A stretch of DNA of 64,000 bases from contig NZ_LMJA01000010.1 of NCBI RefSeq assembly GCF_001428895.1, positions 41,339 through 105,338 of the forward strand, written 5' to 3'. The first letter of the stretch is position 1. The number at the start of each line of letters is the position of its first letter. The position numbers and the translations under genes are program-made. Positions 1-9,655 of the stretch are shown one piece after another. The notes under the pieces were generated by a model. That model searched no databases and had not been told where the DNA came from. It worked only from the letters and a program-made list of their open reading frames with translations. The DNA comes from Mycobacterium sp. Root265. GTDB taxonomy: Bacteria; Actinomycetota; Actinomycetes; Mycobacteriales; Mycobacteriaceae.

Positions 1-7
1 TCCAACG

Positions 8-538
8 ATGAGCCTGCACGCCTCCGTCGTCGATCTGCTGTCCCGATGGGATGCACCAGATCCTGAACAGGACGCGTTGCGCCACGCGGTGCTGGCCTTC
101 GTGCTGGCCCGGCCCGACGCCTGCGCGCGGTCCTGCGAGCCCGGCCACGTCACCGCCTCGGCACTGGTCCTCGACCACCGCGGCGAACACGCCCTGCTCA
201 CCCTGCACCCGCGGGTGGGCCGGTGGCTGCAGCTCGGTGGGCACTGCGAGGAGTCCGACAGCGATATCACCGCGGCGGCGCTGCGTGAGGCCACCGAGGA
301 GTCGGGTATCGACGGGCTGCGTATCGACCCGGACATGGTTGCGCTGCACGTGCATCCGCTGACCTGCTCACTCGGTGTGCCGACCCGTCATCTGGATCTG
401 CAGTTCGTCGCGCACGCACCGGCCGATACCGAATTCGTGCGCAGCGATGAATCGTTGGATCTGCGGTGGTGGCCGCTGGACGCGATGCCGCAGGACGACC
501 CGGCGCTGGTGGCGCTGGCGAAGGCCGCGCAGGCCTGA
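8..538 (+). CDS. NUDIX hydrolase
   Basis: A 176-residue protein of the NUDIX family, which hydrolyses nucleoside diphosphates linked to another group X. The C-terminal half of the Nudix box is intact (REATEESG, residues 93-100) after a GGHCEES stretch. The spacing and upstream Glu of the consensus box are not exact, so substrate and activity are uncertain. The ATG lies 8 bases from the window edge, so the upstream context is not visible. It converges on manB with a 16 bp gap. It is cytoplasmic, with no signal peptide or membrane segment. Confidence 0.85.
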   Translation: MSLHASVVDLLSRWDAPDPEQDALRHAVLAFVLARPDACARSCEPGHVTASALVLDHRGEHALLTLHPRVGRWLQLGGHCEESDSDITAAALREATEESGIDGLRIDPDMVALHVHPLTCSLGVPTRHLDLQFVAHAPADTEFVRSDESLDLRWWPLDAMPQDDPALVALAKAAQA

Positions 539-554
539 TCGGTCCGGTCCGCCC

Positions 555-1643
555 TCAGACGTCGGTGGAGTAGCGGATCCCGCCGTCGGGGATGGTGACC
601 CCCGGCCACACCCGGGCGCCGCGCAGCAGCTCGCAGCGGGCCCCGATATCGGCACCGTCGCCGATGACACCGTCGCGGATGAGCGCCCGCGGGCCGATGC
701 GGGCGCCGAACCCGATGATGGACCGTTCGATGACGGCCCCGGCCTCGACCCGGACCCCGTCGAAGATGACCGCACCGTCCAGTCGGGCTCCGGCGCCGAT
801 CTCGGCACCGCGGCCGACCACGGTCCCGCCGAGCAGCAGCGCGCCGGGTGAGACGGCCGCACCGTCGTGGATGAGGAACTCGCCGCGCTGATGCTGCAAC
901 GCGGGCGACGGGGCGATACCGCGGACCAGGTCCGCCGATCCCCGCACGAAATCGTCGGGGGTGCCCATATCGCGCCAATAGCTGGCGTCGACGTACCCGC
1001 ACACCTTCTGTCCCTCGGTGAGCAGCGTCGGGAACACCTCGCGCTCCACCGACAGAGCCCGGCCCTTGGGGATCTGGTCGATGATCTCGCGGCGGAAGAC
1101 ATAGCAGCCGGCGTTGATCTGATCGGTCGGCGGATCCTGGGTCTTCTCCAGGAAGGCGGTGACCCGGCCGTCGGCGTCGGTGGGCACGCACCCGAAGGCG
1201 CGCGGATCCCCGACCCGCACGAGATGCAGGGTCACATCGGCCTGATGGCCGGCATGGCAGTTCAGCAGGGCGCCCAGATCGGCGCCGGAGAGCACATCGC
1301 CGTTGAACACCAGTGCGGTGTCGTGGCGCAGCTTGCCGGCCACGTTGGCGATACCGCCGCCGGTGCCCAGCGCCTCCTCCTCGACGACGTACTCGATCTC
1401 CAGACCGAGTTTCGATCCGTCACCGAAGGCCGCTTCGAACACCTCGGCCTTGTAGGAGGTGCCCAGCACGACATGCTGGATACCGGCCGCGGCGATCCGC
1501 GACAGCAGGTGGGTGAGGAACGGCAGCCCGGCCGTCGGCAGCATCGGTTTGGGCGCCGACAGGGTGAGCGGGCGCAGTCGGGTGCCCTGCCCGCCGACCA
1601 GGATGACCGCATCCACGTTCGCCGGATCGAGTGTGCTGGCCAT
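555..1643 (-). CDS. manB: Mannose-1-phosphate guanylyltransferase
   Basis: Nucleotidyltransferase making GDP-mannose from mannose-1-phosphate and GTP, the donor for mannans, lipoarabinomannan and glycans. The 362 residues hold an N-terminal Rossmann-like transferase domain with GGQGTRLRP at residues 17-25 and a C-terminal left-handed beta-helix of hexapeptide repeats (roughly residues 250-362). Its place after wbbL and rmlD matches H37Rv Rv3264c, from which the symbol is taken. Sugar specificity rests on synteny, because glucose-1-phosphate enzymes share the fold. The ATG directly follows the wbbL stop (TGA-ATG), so the genes are probably translationally coupled. Confidence 0.9.
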   Translation of the reverse strand: MASTLDPANVDAVILVGGQGTRLRPLTLSAPKPMLPTAGLPFLTHLLSRIAAAGIQHVVLGTSYKAEVFEAAFGDGSKLGLEIEYVVEEEALGTGGGIANVAGKLRHDTALVFNGDVLSGADLGALLNCHAGHQADVTLHLVRVGDPRAFGCVPTDADGRVTAFLEKTQDPPTDQINAGCYVFRREIIDQIPKGRALSVEREVFPTLLTEGQKVCGYVDASYWRDMGTPDDFVRGSADLVRGIAPSPALQHQRGEFLIHDGAAVSPGALLLGGTVVGRGAEIGAGARLDGAVIFDGVRVEAGAVIERSIIGFGARIGPRALIRDGVIGDGADIGARCELLRGARVWPGVTIPDGGIRYSTDV

Positions 1644-2522
1644 TCAGAGCCGCCCTTTCGCCTGTTTACGTCGAGAGTTCCGGACCACGAGACCGGCTCG
1701 GGTTGCCAGCGCACCCCTGATCGTCCACCTCAACGGGGCCTGCCACCAGCGCGAATGACGGTCAGCCAGGAAAGTGTAGGTGCTGCGGTGGTGGGCCGCC
1801 AGATTCTTCGCGGGATCGCGCCCGGTCGAATGTCCCTTGTCGTGCAGGATCTCGGCGGTCGGCACATAGATGTTCTGCCGGCCCGCCCGCTCCAGCCGGT
1901 CGCCGAGGTCGACGTCCTCCATGTACATGAAATAGCGCTCGTCGAAACCGCCGATGTGGGTGAACGCGTCGCGGCGCAGCAGCAGGCAGGCGCCGGACAG
2001 CCAGCCGACCGGACGTTCCGTGGGGACCAGCCGTTCCTGCCGGTAGGCCGCCGTCCAGGGGTTGGTCTTCCAGACCGGGCCGACCACGGCGTGCATGCCG
2101 CCGCGGATCAGGCTGGGCTGATGCCGGGCCGAAGGGTACACCGAGCCGTCCGGATCGCGGATCAGCGGACCGAAGGCACCGGCCTGCGGCCACCGCTGCG
2201 CGGCCGCCAGCAGTTCGTCGATGCTGCCCGGGCCCCACTGCACATCGGGGTTGGCCACGATGAACAGCTCACCGTCGGTCACGAAGGCATCGACGGCGCG
2301 GTTCACGGCGGTGCCGTAACCGAGATTGCCGCCGGTGCGCAGCAGCCGGACGTTCGGATATCGCTCGACCGCCTCCTCGGGGGCGCCGTCGGTGGAGCCG
2401 TTGTCGGCCATGATCACCGTCACCGGCCGGTCGGTGGCATGCGCCAGCGAGGCCAGGAAGCGATCCAGATGGGGGCCCGGTGAATAGGTCACCGTCACGA
2501 CCTTCAGTTCGTCAGTCACCAC
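1644..2522 (-). CDS. wbbL: Rhamnosyltransferase WbbL (GT2)
   Basis: GT2 glycosyltransferase of 292 residues. In mycobacteria WbbL adds L-rhamnose from dTDP-rhamnose to GlcNAc-PP-decaprenol, forming the linker between peptidoglycan and arabinogalactan. Visible motifs are the N-terminal VVTVTYSPG strand, the nucleotide-binding ADNGSTDG loop, NPDVQW, and a later MEDVDLGDRL acidic motif. It lies between rmlD and manB as in M. tuberculosis. Two consecutive GTG codons (2522 and 2519) are possible starts; the outer one is used. Confidence 0.92.
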   Translation of the reverse strand: MVTDELKVVTVTYSPGPHLDRFLASLAHATDRPVTVIMADNGSTDGAPEEAVERYPNVRLLRTGGNLGYGTAVNRAVDAFVTDGELFIVANPDVQWGPGSIDELLAAAQRWPQAGAFGPLIRDPDGSVYPSARHQPSLIRGGMHAVVGPVWKTNPWTAAYRQERLVPTERPVGWLSGACLLLRRDAFTHIGGFDERYFMYMEDVDLGDRLERAGRQNIYVPTAEILHDKGHSTGRDPAKNLAAHHRSTYTFLADRHSRWWQAPLRWTIRGALATRAGLVVRNSRRKQAKGRL

Positions 2523-2573
2523 GCCCAGCCAGTTCGTCGCCCACGCTGCAGAGGGTAACCATTCTTCCCCCCG

Positions 2574-2628
2574 TCGCTACGCTCGCCCCGGATCCCGTCC
2601 TCCCGTTCGCTACGCTCGCCCCGGATCC
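2574..2628. repeat. 22-bp direct repeat, two copies, 33-bp period
   Basis: Two identical 22-bp units starting TCGCTACGCTCGCCCC and ending GGATCC lie at 2574-2595 and 2607-2628, separated by 11 bp. They fill most of the 106 bp between rmlD and wbbL, and the second copy ends exactly before the rmlD stop. No gene fits here. It could be a local slippage duplication or part of a dispersed intergenic repeat. Confidence 0.85.
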
Positions 2629-3483
2629 TCAAGGCAGTGCCGTCAAGGCGGCATCCAGCCCATCCCGCCAGGACCGCATCGGGCTGTGGCGGGCGTCATA
2701 ACGCGCGGTCGACAGCGCCGAGTAGACCGGACGCGGTGCGGGCCGCGGATGCCGGTCGGTACTCACCGGCCGGACCCGCTGCGGGTCGGCGCCGATCCCG
2801 GCGAACACCGCGCAGGCGAGCTCGTAGCGGCTGGCCGGGCCGGTGTTGGCCACGTGCAGCAGCGATGCGGGCGCCGGATCGTCGGCGATGAGAAGCAGCG
2901 CGCGGGCCAGGTCGGCGACATAGGTCGGCGATCCGGTCTGATCGGCCACCACGTCCACGTGCTCGCGTTCGGACTCCAGTCGGCGCATCGCGGCGACGAA
3001 ATCGTTGCCCGTCCCGGTGTACACCCACGCGGTACGCACGACGGTCGCCTCCGGCAGCACGTCGTGCACCTGCTGCTCCCCCGCGAGCTTGCTGCGGCCG
3101 TAGACGCTGCGGGGCCCGACAGGGTCGTACACCTCGTAGGGCCGCGGGGCTCCGCCGAAGTCCCCGCTGAACACGTAATCGGTGGAGATGTGGATCAGCC
3201 GGGCGCCGTTCGCTGCGCAGACGCGCGCGACATTGCCTGCGCCGGTGGCGTTGACGGCGTACGCGCGGGCCTCTTCGGTCTCGGCGACATCGACGGCGGT
3301 CAGGGCCGCGCAGTTGATCACCACGTCACCGGGGGCGACGATATCGGCGCCGGCCGCCGGGTCGGTGATGTCCCACTGCGACGACGTGCACGCGAGCAGA
3401 TCGCGTCCCTGGGCGGGGAGTGCACCGCCCAGGAACCGGCCGACCTGCCCGCCCGCGCCGGTGATGACGATTCGGGCAGGCAC
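2629..3483 (-). CDS. rmlD: dTDP-4-dehydrorhamnose reductase
   Basis: Last enzyme of dTDP-L-rhamnose synthesis, reducing dTDP-4-keto-L-rhamnose with NADPH. The 284-residue short-chain dehydrogenase fold has the N-terminal nucleotide loop TGAGGQVGRFL (about residues 7-17), the STDYVFSG segment, and the catalytic YGRSK (Tyr-x-x-x-Lys). Start is GTG at 3483, directly preceding the RIVITGAGG strand. The product feeds WbbL downstream, and the gene order matches Rv3266c. Confidence 0.94.
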   Translation of the reverse strand: MPARIVITGAGGQVGRFLGGALPAQGRDLLACTSSQWDITDPAAGADIVAPGDVVINCAALTAVDVAETEEARAYAVNATGAGNVARVCAANGARLIHISTDYVFSGDFGGAPRPYEVYDPVGPRSVYGRSKLAGEQQVHDVLPEATVVRTAWVYTGTGNDFVAAMRRLESEREHVDVVADQTGSPTYVADLARALLLIADDPAPASLLHVANTGPASRYELACAVFAGIGADPQRVRPVSTDRHPRPAPRPVYSALSTARYDARHSPMRSWRDGLDAALTALP

Positions 3484-3489
3484 AACCGG

Positions 3490-4551
3490 CTATCCGGCGA
3501 GCACGCCCGCGGCGACCTTCGGCTGCCAGTCCGAGGTGAGCAGCGCGCCGTAGTTGGCCTCACGGTCGTTGCGGTTGGAGCTGTCCAGGTCACGCACGGC
3601 GTGGATGAAGGCCGGTCCGGCCCACCCGACGGCGGCGGCCGCCCCGAGCACGTCGACGATCTGCTTGGCCTGCTCCTGCTGGCTCACACCGTCGCCGGGG
3701 ATGTCGCTGGTGGACGCGCCCATCTCGGTGAGCCAGATCTTCTTGCCGCCGTCGCCGTTGGCCGCCATCACGTCATGCATGCGCAGCACATCGGACCACC
3801 CGTTGTTGCTGTCGGCGGCCAGGCCACCCGGGAAGACATAGGGGTGCGCGGCGGCCGCGTCGAAGGAACCCTTTGCGCCCGCGGCGTACATCTGCTGCAG
3901 GAATCCCGGGGGCGAGTCCGGGCCCTCCAGCGGGCTGAGCCCGGCGGCGACGACGGTCGCGCCCGGGTTGGCGCCCTTGATCGCGGGATAGGCGGCCTTG
4001 AGCATGTCGGTGTACCGGACGGCCTTGTTGTCGGCGAAGCCCATGAACAGCGGCAGGTTCGGCTCGTTCCAGACCTCCCAGGCGTTGATCCGGCCGGCGT
4101 AGCGCTTGGCCGCGGCCGCGGTGAAAGCGCCGAAATCGCCGTAGTTCTTGGGCGGCGACGACGGGAACAGCAGCTGCGCACCCTCGGTGCGGGCCCAGAA
4201 CGGGGTATTGGAGATCAGCCCGAGGACGCGCAGACCGTTCGCACTCGCGGCATTGACCAGGCTGTCGAAGTAGCCCCAGTTGTATTCACCCGGACCGATC
4301 CCGACGATGCCCCAGTCCAGCGGGAGCCGCACCCAGCTGCCGCTGGTCTTGGCGACCGCGGCGATCTCGCGGGCGGAATCACCCGGGTTTCCGGTGGCCC
4401 AGGTGTACCCCTGGGCGAATCCGTAACCGTCGGCGGGGGCCACCACCGCGTTCGCGGTGGCCGGGCTGACCGTGACCATCGACACCACCAACGCGACCAT
4501 TACCGCCGCGCGGCCCAAAGCCCTGACCCAAGTTTTCCGCATACCGTTCAA
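3490..4551 (-). CDS. Secreted clan GH-A glycoside hydrolase
   Basis: A 353-residue exported (beta/alpha)8 hydrolase resembling cellulase/beta-xylosidase-type GH5/GH39 proteins. A signal peptide is clear (MRKTWVRALGR, hydrophobic core, ending near SPATANA). WNEPN places the general acid/base at Glu163 and LTEMG places a likely nucleophile at Glu276. The TTG at 4551 gives the longest form; ATG at 4542 (Met4) is equally plausible. It sits 6 bp upstream of rmlD in the same direction, so it may be co-transcribed with rhamnose genes. Substrate is unknown; mycobacterial wall or capsule glycans are possible. Confidence 0.8.
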   Translation of the reverse strand: MNGMRKTWVRALGRAAVMVALVVSMVTVSPATANAVVAPADGYGFAQGYTWATGNPGDSAREIAAVAKTSGSWVRLPLDWGIVGIGPGEYNWGYFDSLVNAASANGLRVLGLISNTPFWARTEGAQLLFPSSPPKNYGDFGAFTAAAAKRYAGRINAWEVWNEPNLPLFMGFADNKAVRYTDMLKAAYPAIKGANPGATVVAAGLSPLEGPDSPPGFLQQMYAAGAKGSFDAAAAHPYVFPGGLAADSNNGWSDVLRMHDVMAANGDGGKKIWLTEMGASTSDIPGDGVSQQEQAKQIVDVLGAAAAVGWAGPAFIHAVRDLDSSNRNDREANYGALLTSDWQPKVAAGVLAG

Positions 4552-4757
4552 GTTACCGGACCTCTCATGTGCTCATCGACCGAACGCCCAGCCCAGACGG
4601 GTGAACGCCGCTGTCGGCCGATGACAACTCGTACGCCATCTGTCGTTCGCTGAGCCGCCATCGTTACCGCGGGGGTCCCAGCACATCCGGCACCGCGGAA
4701 GTTGGCACGCCGACGCGCTTCGGCGGACATCGATGCTCCGGCCAGTAGCCTGGGCTG

Positions 4758-6257
4758 ATGCAAAATCGGCTGACCAGAACGGTCGGCGTCATTGCCGCAG
4801 TGGCGGTGGTGGTGTCCACTGGCGTGGCCTGGAGCACCGTGCGGTCGTTCGAGGACGGCATCAACCACGTCAATTCCGCCGCTCTCGGCGGGGGCGGCGA
4901 GGACGGCGCGATCGACATCCTGCTGGTCGGCGTCGACAGTCGCACCGATGCCCACGGGAACCCGTTGTCGGCCGAGGAATTGGCCACCCTGCGGGTCGGC
5001 GACGATGTCGCCACCAACACCGACACCATCATCCTGGTGCGCATCCCGAACAACGGGAAGTCGGCCACCGCGATCTCCATCCCCCGCGACACCTACGTCG
5101 AACTGCCGGATGACCAGGGAAAGATGAAGATCAACGGCGTGTACGGCGACGCGCGGCTGGCCACCATGAAGCAGCTCATCGAGGTCGAGGGCATGGACCC
5201 GCTCGAGGGTGAGAAGCGAGGCACCGAAGCCGGCCGGGAGGCGCTGATCGAAACGGTCGCGCATCTGACCGGTGTGACCGTCGATCACTACGCCGAAATC
5301 GGGCTGCTGGGCTTCAGTTTGATCACCGACGCGCTCGGCGGCGTCGATGTCTGCCTCAAAAACCCGGTCTACGAACCTCTTTCCGGCGCCGATTTCCCGG
5401 CCGGCTGGCAGAAACTGGACGGTGCGAGGGCGTTGAGCTTCGTGCGGCAGCGCCACGATCTGCCGCGCGGCGATCTGGACCGGGTCACCCGCCAGCAGGC
5501 GGTGATGGCATCGCTTGCCCATCAGGTGATCTCCGGTAAGACGCTGTCCAGCCCGGCCACCCTGGGCCGGTTGCAGACCGCCGTGCAGCGCTCGGTGGTG
5601 CTCTCCGATGGCTGGGACATCATGGATTTCGTGGAGCAGCTCCAGGAGATCGCGGCCGGTTCGGTCGCCTTCGCCACCATTCCGATCCTGCGCGAGGACG
5701 GCTGGAGCGATGACGGCATGCAGTCCGTGGTCCGCATCGACCCGGACAGCGTCAAGGAATGGGTGAGCGGTCTGCTGGACGAACAGGAGCAGGGCAACAC
5801 CGAGAAGGTGGCCTACTCCCCCGACAAGACCACCGTCGACGTGGTCAACGACACCGATGTCGGTGGTCTGGCCGCCGCCGTCTCCGAGGTGCTGACCGGC
5901 GGCGGCTTCACCCCCGGCGCCGTCGGCAACCACGAGGGTGACGGGGTGGCCAACAGCCAGGTACGCGCGCCCAGCGTCGATGACCTTGGCGCGCAGGCTG
6001 TTTCGAAAAGCCTGGGCAACCTGCCTGTCATCGAGGACCCGTCGATGGCACCCGGCACCGTGCAGGTCGTGCTGTCCGACGATTACGCGGGCCCCGGTTC
6101 GGGCCTGGAAGGCACCACGCCATCGGCCGATCCCGCGTCCACCGAGTGGTACCAGGGCTACGAAGGCGAGGATCTGATCTCCTCTTCCGAGGACGCACCC
6201 CCGCCCCCGTCGCCGATCATCACCGCCGGCTCCGACGACCCCCAGTGCGTGAACTGA
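4758..6257 (+). CDS. LCP family (LytR-CpsA-Psr) glycopolymer transferase
   Basis: A 499-residue membrane-anchored protein of the LCP family, which in mycobacteria attaches arabinogalactan to peptidoglycan outside the membrane. One N-terminal membrane segment (about residues 6-24) is followed by the LCP domain, with TDTIILVRI, ISIPRDTYVELP and the Arg-rich ALSFVRQRHDLPRGDLDR motif. A C-terminal LytR_C-type domain (VDVVNDTDVGG, about residues 355-440) precedes a Pro/Ser-rich tail. It is the syntenic counterpart of Rv3267 and is divergent from the glycosidase gene across about 200 bp. Confidence 0.92.
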   Translation: MQNRLTRTVGVIAAVAVVVSTGVAWSTVRSFEDGINHVNSAALGGGGEDGAIDILLVGVDSRTDAHGNPLSAEELATLRVGDDVATNTDTIILVRIPNNGKSATAISIPRDTYVELPDDQGKMKINGVYGDARLATMKQLIEVEGMDPLEGEKRGTEAGREALIETVAHLTGVTVDHYAEIGLLGFSLITDALGGVDVCLKNPVYEPLSGADFPAGWQKLDGARALSFVRQRHDLPRGDLDRVTRQQAVMASLAHQVISGKTLSSPATLGRLQTAVQRSVVLSDGWDIMDFVEQLQEIAAGSVAFATIPILREDGWSDDGMQSVVRIDPDSVKEWVSGLLDEQEQGNTEKVAYSPDKTTVDVVNDTDVGGLAAAVSEVLTGGGFTPGAVGNHEGDGVANSQVRAPSVDDLGAQAVSKSLGNLPVIEDPSMAPGTVQVVLSDDYAGPGSGLEGTTPSADPASTEWYQGYEGEDLISSSEDAPPPPSPIITAGSDDPQCVN

Positions 6258-6258
6258 C

Positions 6259-6969
6259 GTGACGACCGTCAGCGCGGCACTGCTGGACCCGTTGATCAAA
6301 CGGGACCCGGTCGGCCCGCGGATCACCTATTACGACGACGCCACCGGCGAGCGCATCGAGGTGTCCACGGTGACACTGGCCAACTGGGCCGCCAAGACCG
6401 CCAACCTGCTGCGCGACGAACTGGGGGCCGGCCCGGGCAGCCGGGTCGCGGTGCTGCTGCCCGCCCACTGGCAGACGGCCGCGGTGCTGCTCGGCACCTG
6501 GTGGATCGGTGCCGAGGTGGTGTTCGGCCGGCCGGATACCACCGATATCGCGCTGTGCACCGCCGATCGCCTGGACGAGGCCGACGCGGCCGCCGGGATG
6601 GGGGAAGTGATGGCACTCTCCCTGGATCCGTTCGGTAAGCCGGTGCCCGACCTGCCCATCGGGGTGACCGATTACGCAACCTCGGTCCGCGTGCACGGCG
6701 ACCAGATCGTCCCGGAACGGGCGCCCGGCGCGGCCCTGAACGGCCGGTCCGCCGCCGACGTGCTCGCACTGGCCGCCGACTCGGCCAGTGCGCAGGAACT
6801 GACCGACTCCGACCGGGTGCTCTCCACCGCGCGCTGGGACACCGACGACGACCTGATCCGGCATTTCCTCGCCGTGCTGTCGTCGGGCGCGTCACTGGTT
6901 CAGGTCGCCAACGCCGATCCGGCCGTGCTGGACCGGCGACGCGAGATGGAAAAGGTGAGCCGGGGGTAA
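6259..6969 (+). CDS. TIGR03089 family protein
   Basis: A 236-residue actinobacterial protein related to the N-terminal part of AMP-binding (acyl-CoA synthetase) enzymes. It lacks the adenylate-forming P-loop and the C-terminal domain. This short length is normal for the family (compare Rv3268), so it is not a truncation. GTG start lies one base after the LCP stop, indicating an operon. Biochemical role is unknown. Confidence 0.85.
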   Translation: MTTVSAALLDPLIKRDPVGPRITYYDDATGERIEVSTVTLANWAAKTANLLRDELGAGPGSRVAVLLPAHWQTAAVLLGTWWIGAEVVFGRPDTTDIALCTADRLDEADAAAGMGEVMALSLDPFGKPVPDLPIGVTDYATSVRVHGDQIVPERAPGAALNGRSAADVLALAADSASAQELTDSDRVLSTARWDTDDDLIRHFLAVLSSGASLVQVANADPAVLDRRREMEKVSRG

Positions 6970-7074
6970 TTCGTCCGATCGGCGGCTATATCAAATACCC
7001 TGGGCGTCAATATTGTCCTCGCATAGGCCAAACGGCCTCGGATGAGTACCCTGTGACAGGTGGGAAGCATCGCG

Positions 7075-7860
7075 ATGAAATTCGCTGCATATCGGCATTT
7101 GGGCCATCGACGGGTGCAGGGCTATACGGAATCGTCGGCCATCGGGTTGCTGCATGCCGTCGATCAGTACCAGCGCGACGCCGGGATCAATGGCCCCATC
7201 GCCGAGATCGGCGTGCATCACGGGCAGCTGTTCATCGCGATGAAGCTCCTGCAGCAACCGGGTGAGGCGGCCATCGCCATCGACCTGTTCGAGGACCAGG
7301 AGTCCAATATCGACAAGTCCGGTCAGGGCGACCGGGACCGCTTCCTGCACCACCTCGACCAGTGGACCGACCGCACCGGCCTGGTCATCCATCAGGGTGA
7401 CTCGACCGCGATCGTGCCCGGCGACATCGCCGCGATGTCGAACGTGCGGATCTTCTCCGTCGACGGCGGACACACCCAGGAGATCGTGCTCAGCGATATG
7501 CGGCTGGCCGAGAAGAGTCTCGTCGACGGCGGAGTGGTGATCGCCGACGACGTGTTCAACCAGCAGTGGCCCGGCGTGTGCGTCGGCACCGTGCACTACC
7601 TGGAGCAGGGCGGCGCGCTGGTGCCGTTCTACATCGGCTACAACAAGGTGTTGTTCACGCAGCCCGAGCATGCCGAGCGCTACCGCCGCACCCTGGACGC
7701 GGCCTACGCCGACCGGACCATGACGGCGGTTTTCGAATCCACCTTCGTCGGCCACCCGGTCAGCGTGCTGGTGCCGGTGCCCAAGCACCCGGTGCACATC
7801 GCGCGGCGCAGCGAGACGGTCCGCAACACCTACCAGAAGGTCGCCAAGCTCATCCGCTGA
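7075..7860 (+). CDS. Class I SAM-dependent methyltransferase
   Basis: A 261-residue cytoplasmic protein with a Rossmann-type SAM site: GPIAEIGVHHGQ is motif I, followed by AIAIDLFEDQ and FSVDGGH, then DGGVVIADDVF. This resembles the Methyltransf_24 / TylF-like group that modifies sugars or secondary metabolites. ATG 7075 is preferred because a purine-rich GGTGGGA sits 8 nt upstream; an in-frame GTG at 7060 would add five residues. It replaces the ctpC-region genes found at this point in M. tuberculosis. Substrate is unknown. Confidence 0.8.
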   Translation: MKFAAYRHLGHRRVQGYTESSAIGLLHAVDQYQRDAGINGPIAEIGVHHGQLFIAMKLLQQPGEAAIAIDLFEDQESNIDKSGQGDRDRFLHHLDQWTDRTGLVIHQGDSTAIVPGDIAAMSNVRIFSVDGGHTQEIVLSDMRLAEKSLVDGGVVIADDVFNQQWPGVCVGTVHYLEQGGALVPFYIGYNKVLFTQPEHAERYRRTLDAAYADRTMTAVFESTFVGHPVSVLVPVPKHPVHIARRSETVRNTYQKVAKLIR

Positions 7861-7868
7861 TACGCCAA

Positions 7869-7917
7869 TGGCCAGTTATTACACGCCTTTTCGCGAAAAG
7901 CGTGCAATAACTGGCCA
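7869..7917. repeat. 49-bp near-perfect palindrome (copy 1 of 2)
   Basis: Arms begin TGGCCAGTTATT and read inward to a perfect TTTTCGCGAAAA centre; the two 24-25 bp arms differ by one substitution and one indel. It lies between the convergent methyltransferase and fadE25 genes. A related palindrome with the same TGGCCA-S-TTATTGC ends occurs at 44253-44303. It could act as a bidirectional terminator, but the shared termini suggest a dispersed repeat. Confidence 0.85.
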
Positions 7918-7929
7918 CTCGGCGCAAAC

Positions 7930-9090
<1,161 letters not shown>

Positions 9091-9126
9091 CTGGATCTCC
9101 TCGCTACTCGTCAGTAACTTTAGCGG

Positions 9127-9654
9127 TTAATCCGCGCCACCCAGTAGCCGGTCCCGCAGTGCGGCGTCCTTTGCCAGCACCATCTTCTCCAGGTCGGCCT
9201 GGAATGCCTCGATCCGGGCGCGCAGCGCGGGATCGAACGCCCCGAGAATCCGCACCGCGAGCAGGCCGGCATTGCGGGCACCGCCGATGGACACCGTGGC
9301 CACCGGCACCCCGGCGGGCATCTGCACGATGGACAGCAGCGAATCCAACCCGTCCAGGCGCGCCAGCGGGACCGGTACCCCGATCACCGGCAGCGGGGTC
9401 GCGGCGGCGACCATGCCGGGCAGGTGCGCCGCGCCGCCCGCACCGGCGATGATCACCTGGATGCCGCGGCCCGCCGCGTGCTGGGCGTAGTCGAGCATCC
9501 GGGCCGGCGTGCGGTGCGCCGAGACGACACCGATCTCGAACGGGATCTCGAACTCCGCGAGCGCGGTGACGGCGTCCTCCATCACCGACCAGTCGCTGTC
9601 GCTGCCCATGATGACCCCGACCCGCGGGCCGGGCACGGTGTGCGCTTCGGTCAT
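9127..9654 (-). CDS. purE: N5-carboxyaminoimidazole ribonucleotide mutase
   Basis: Class I PurE (175 residues) converts N5-CAIR to CAIR in purine synthesis, acting after PurK. It shows [21 protein letters not shown], and [24 protein letters not shown] split over the active-site loops. Start is placed at ATG 9654, two bases from the purK stop, because the family begins a few residues before RVGVIMGSD; an ATG at 9690 would give a nonconserved 12-residue extension overlapping purK. Confidence 0.95.
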   Translation of the reverse strand: MTEAHTVPGPRVGVIMGSDSDWSVMEDAVTALAEFEIPFEIGVVSAHRTPARMLDYAQHAAGRGIQVIIAGAGGAAHLPGMVAAATPLPVIGVPVPLARLDGLDSLLSIVQMPAGVPVATVSIGGARNAGLLAVRILGAFDPALRARIEAFQADLEKMVLAKDAALRDRLLGGAD

Positions 9655-9655
9655 G

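Noticed and set aside
867-2483. Very long plus-strand open frame opposite manB and wbbL
   Set aside because: It is antisense to two clearly recognisable genes and its composition is the usual mirror of GC-rich codons; same for the long frames at 2686-4653, 4548-6326 and 35588-37240.
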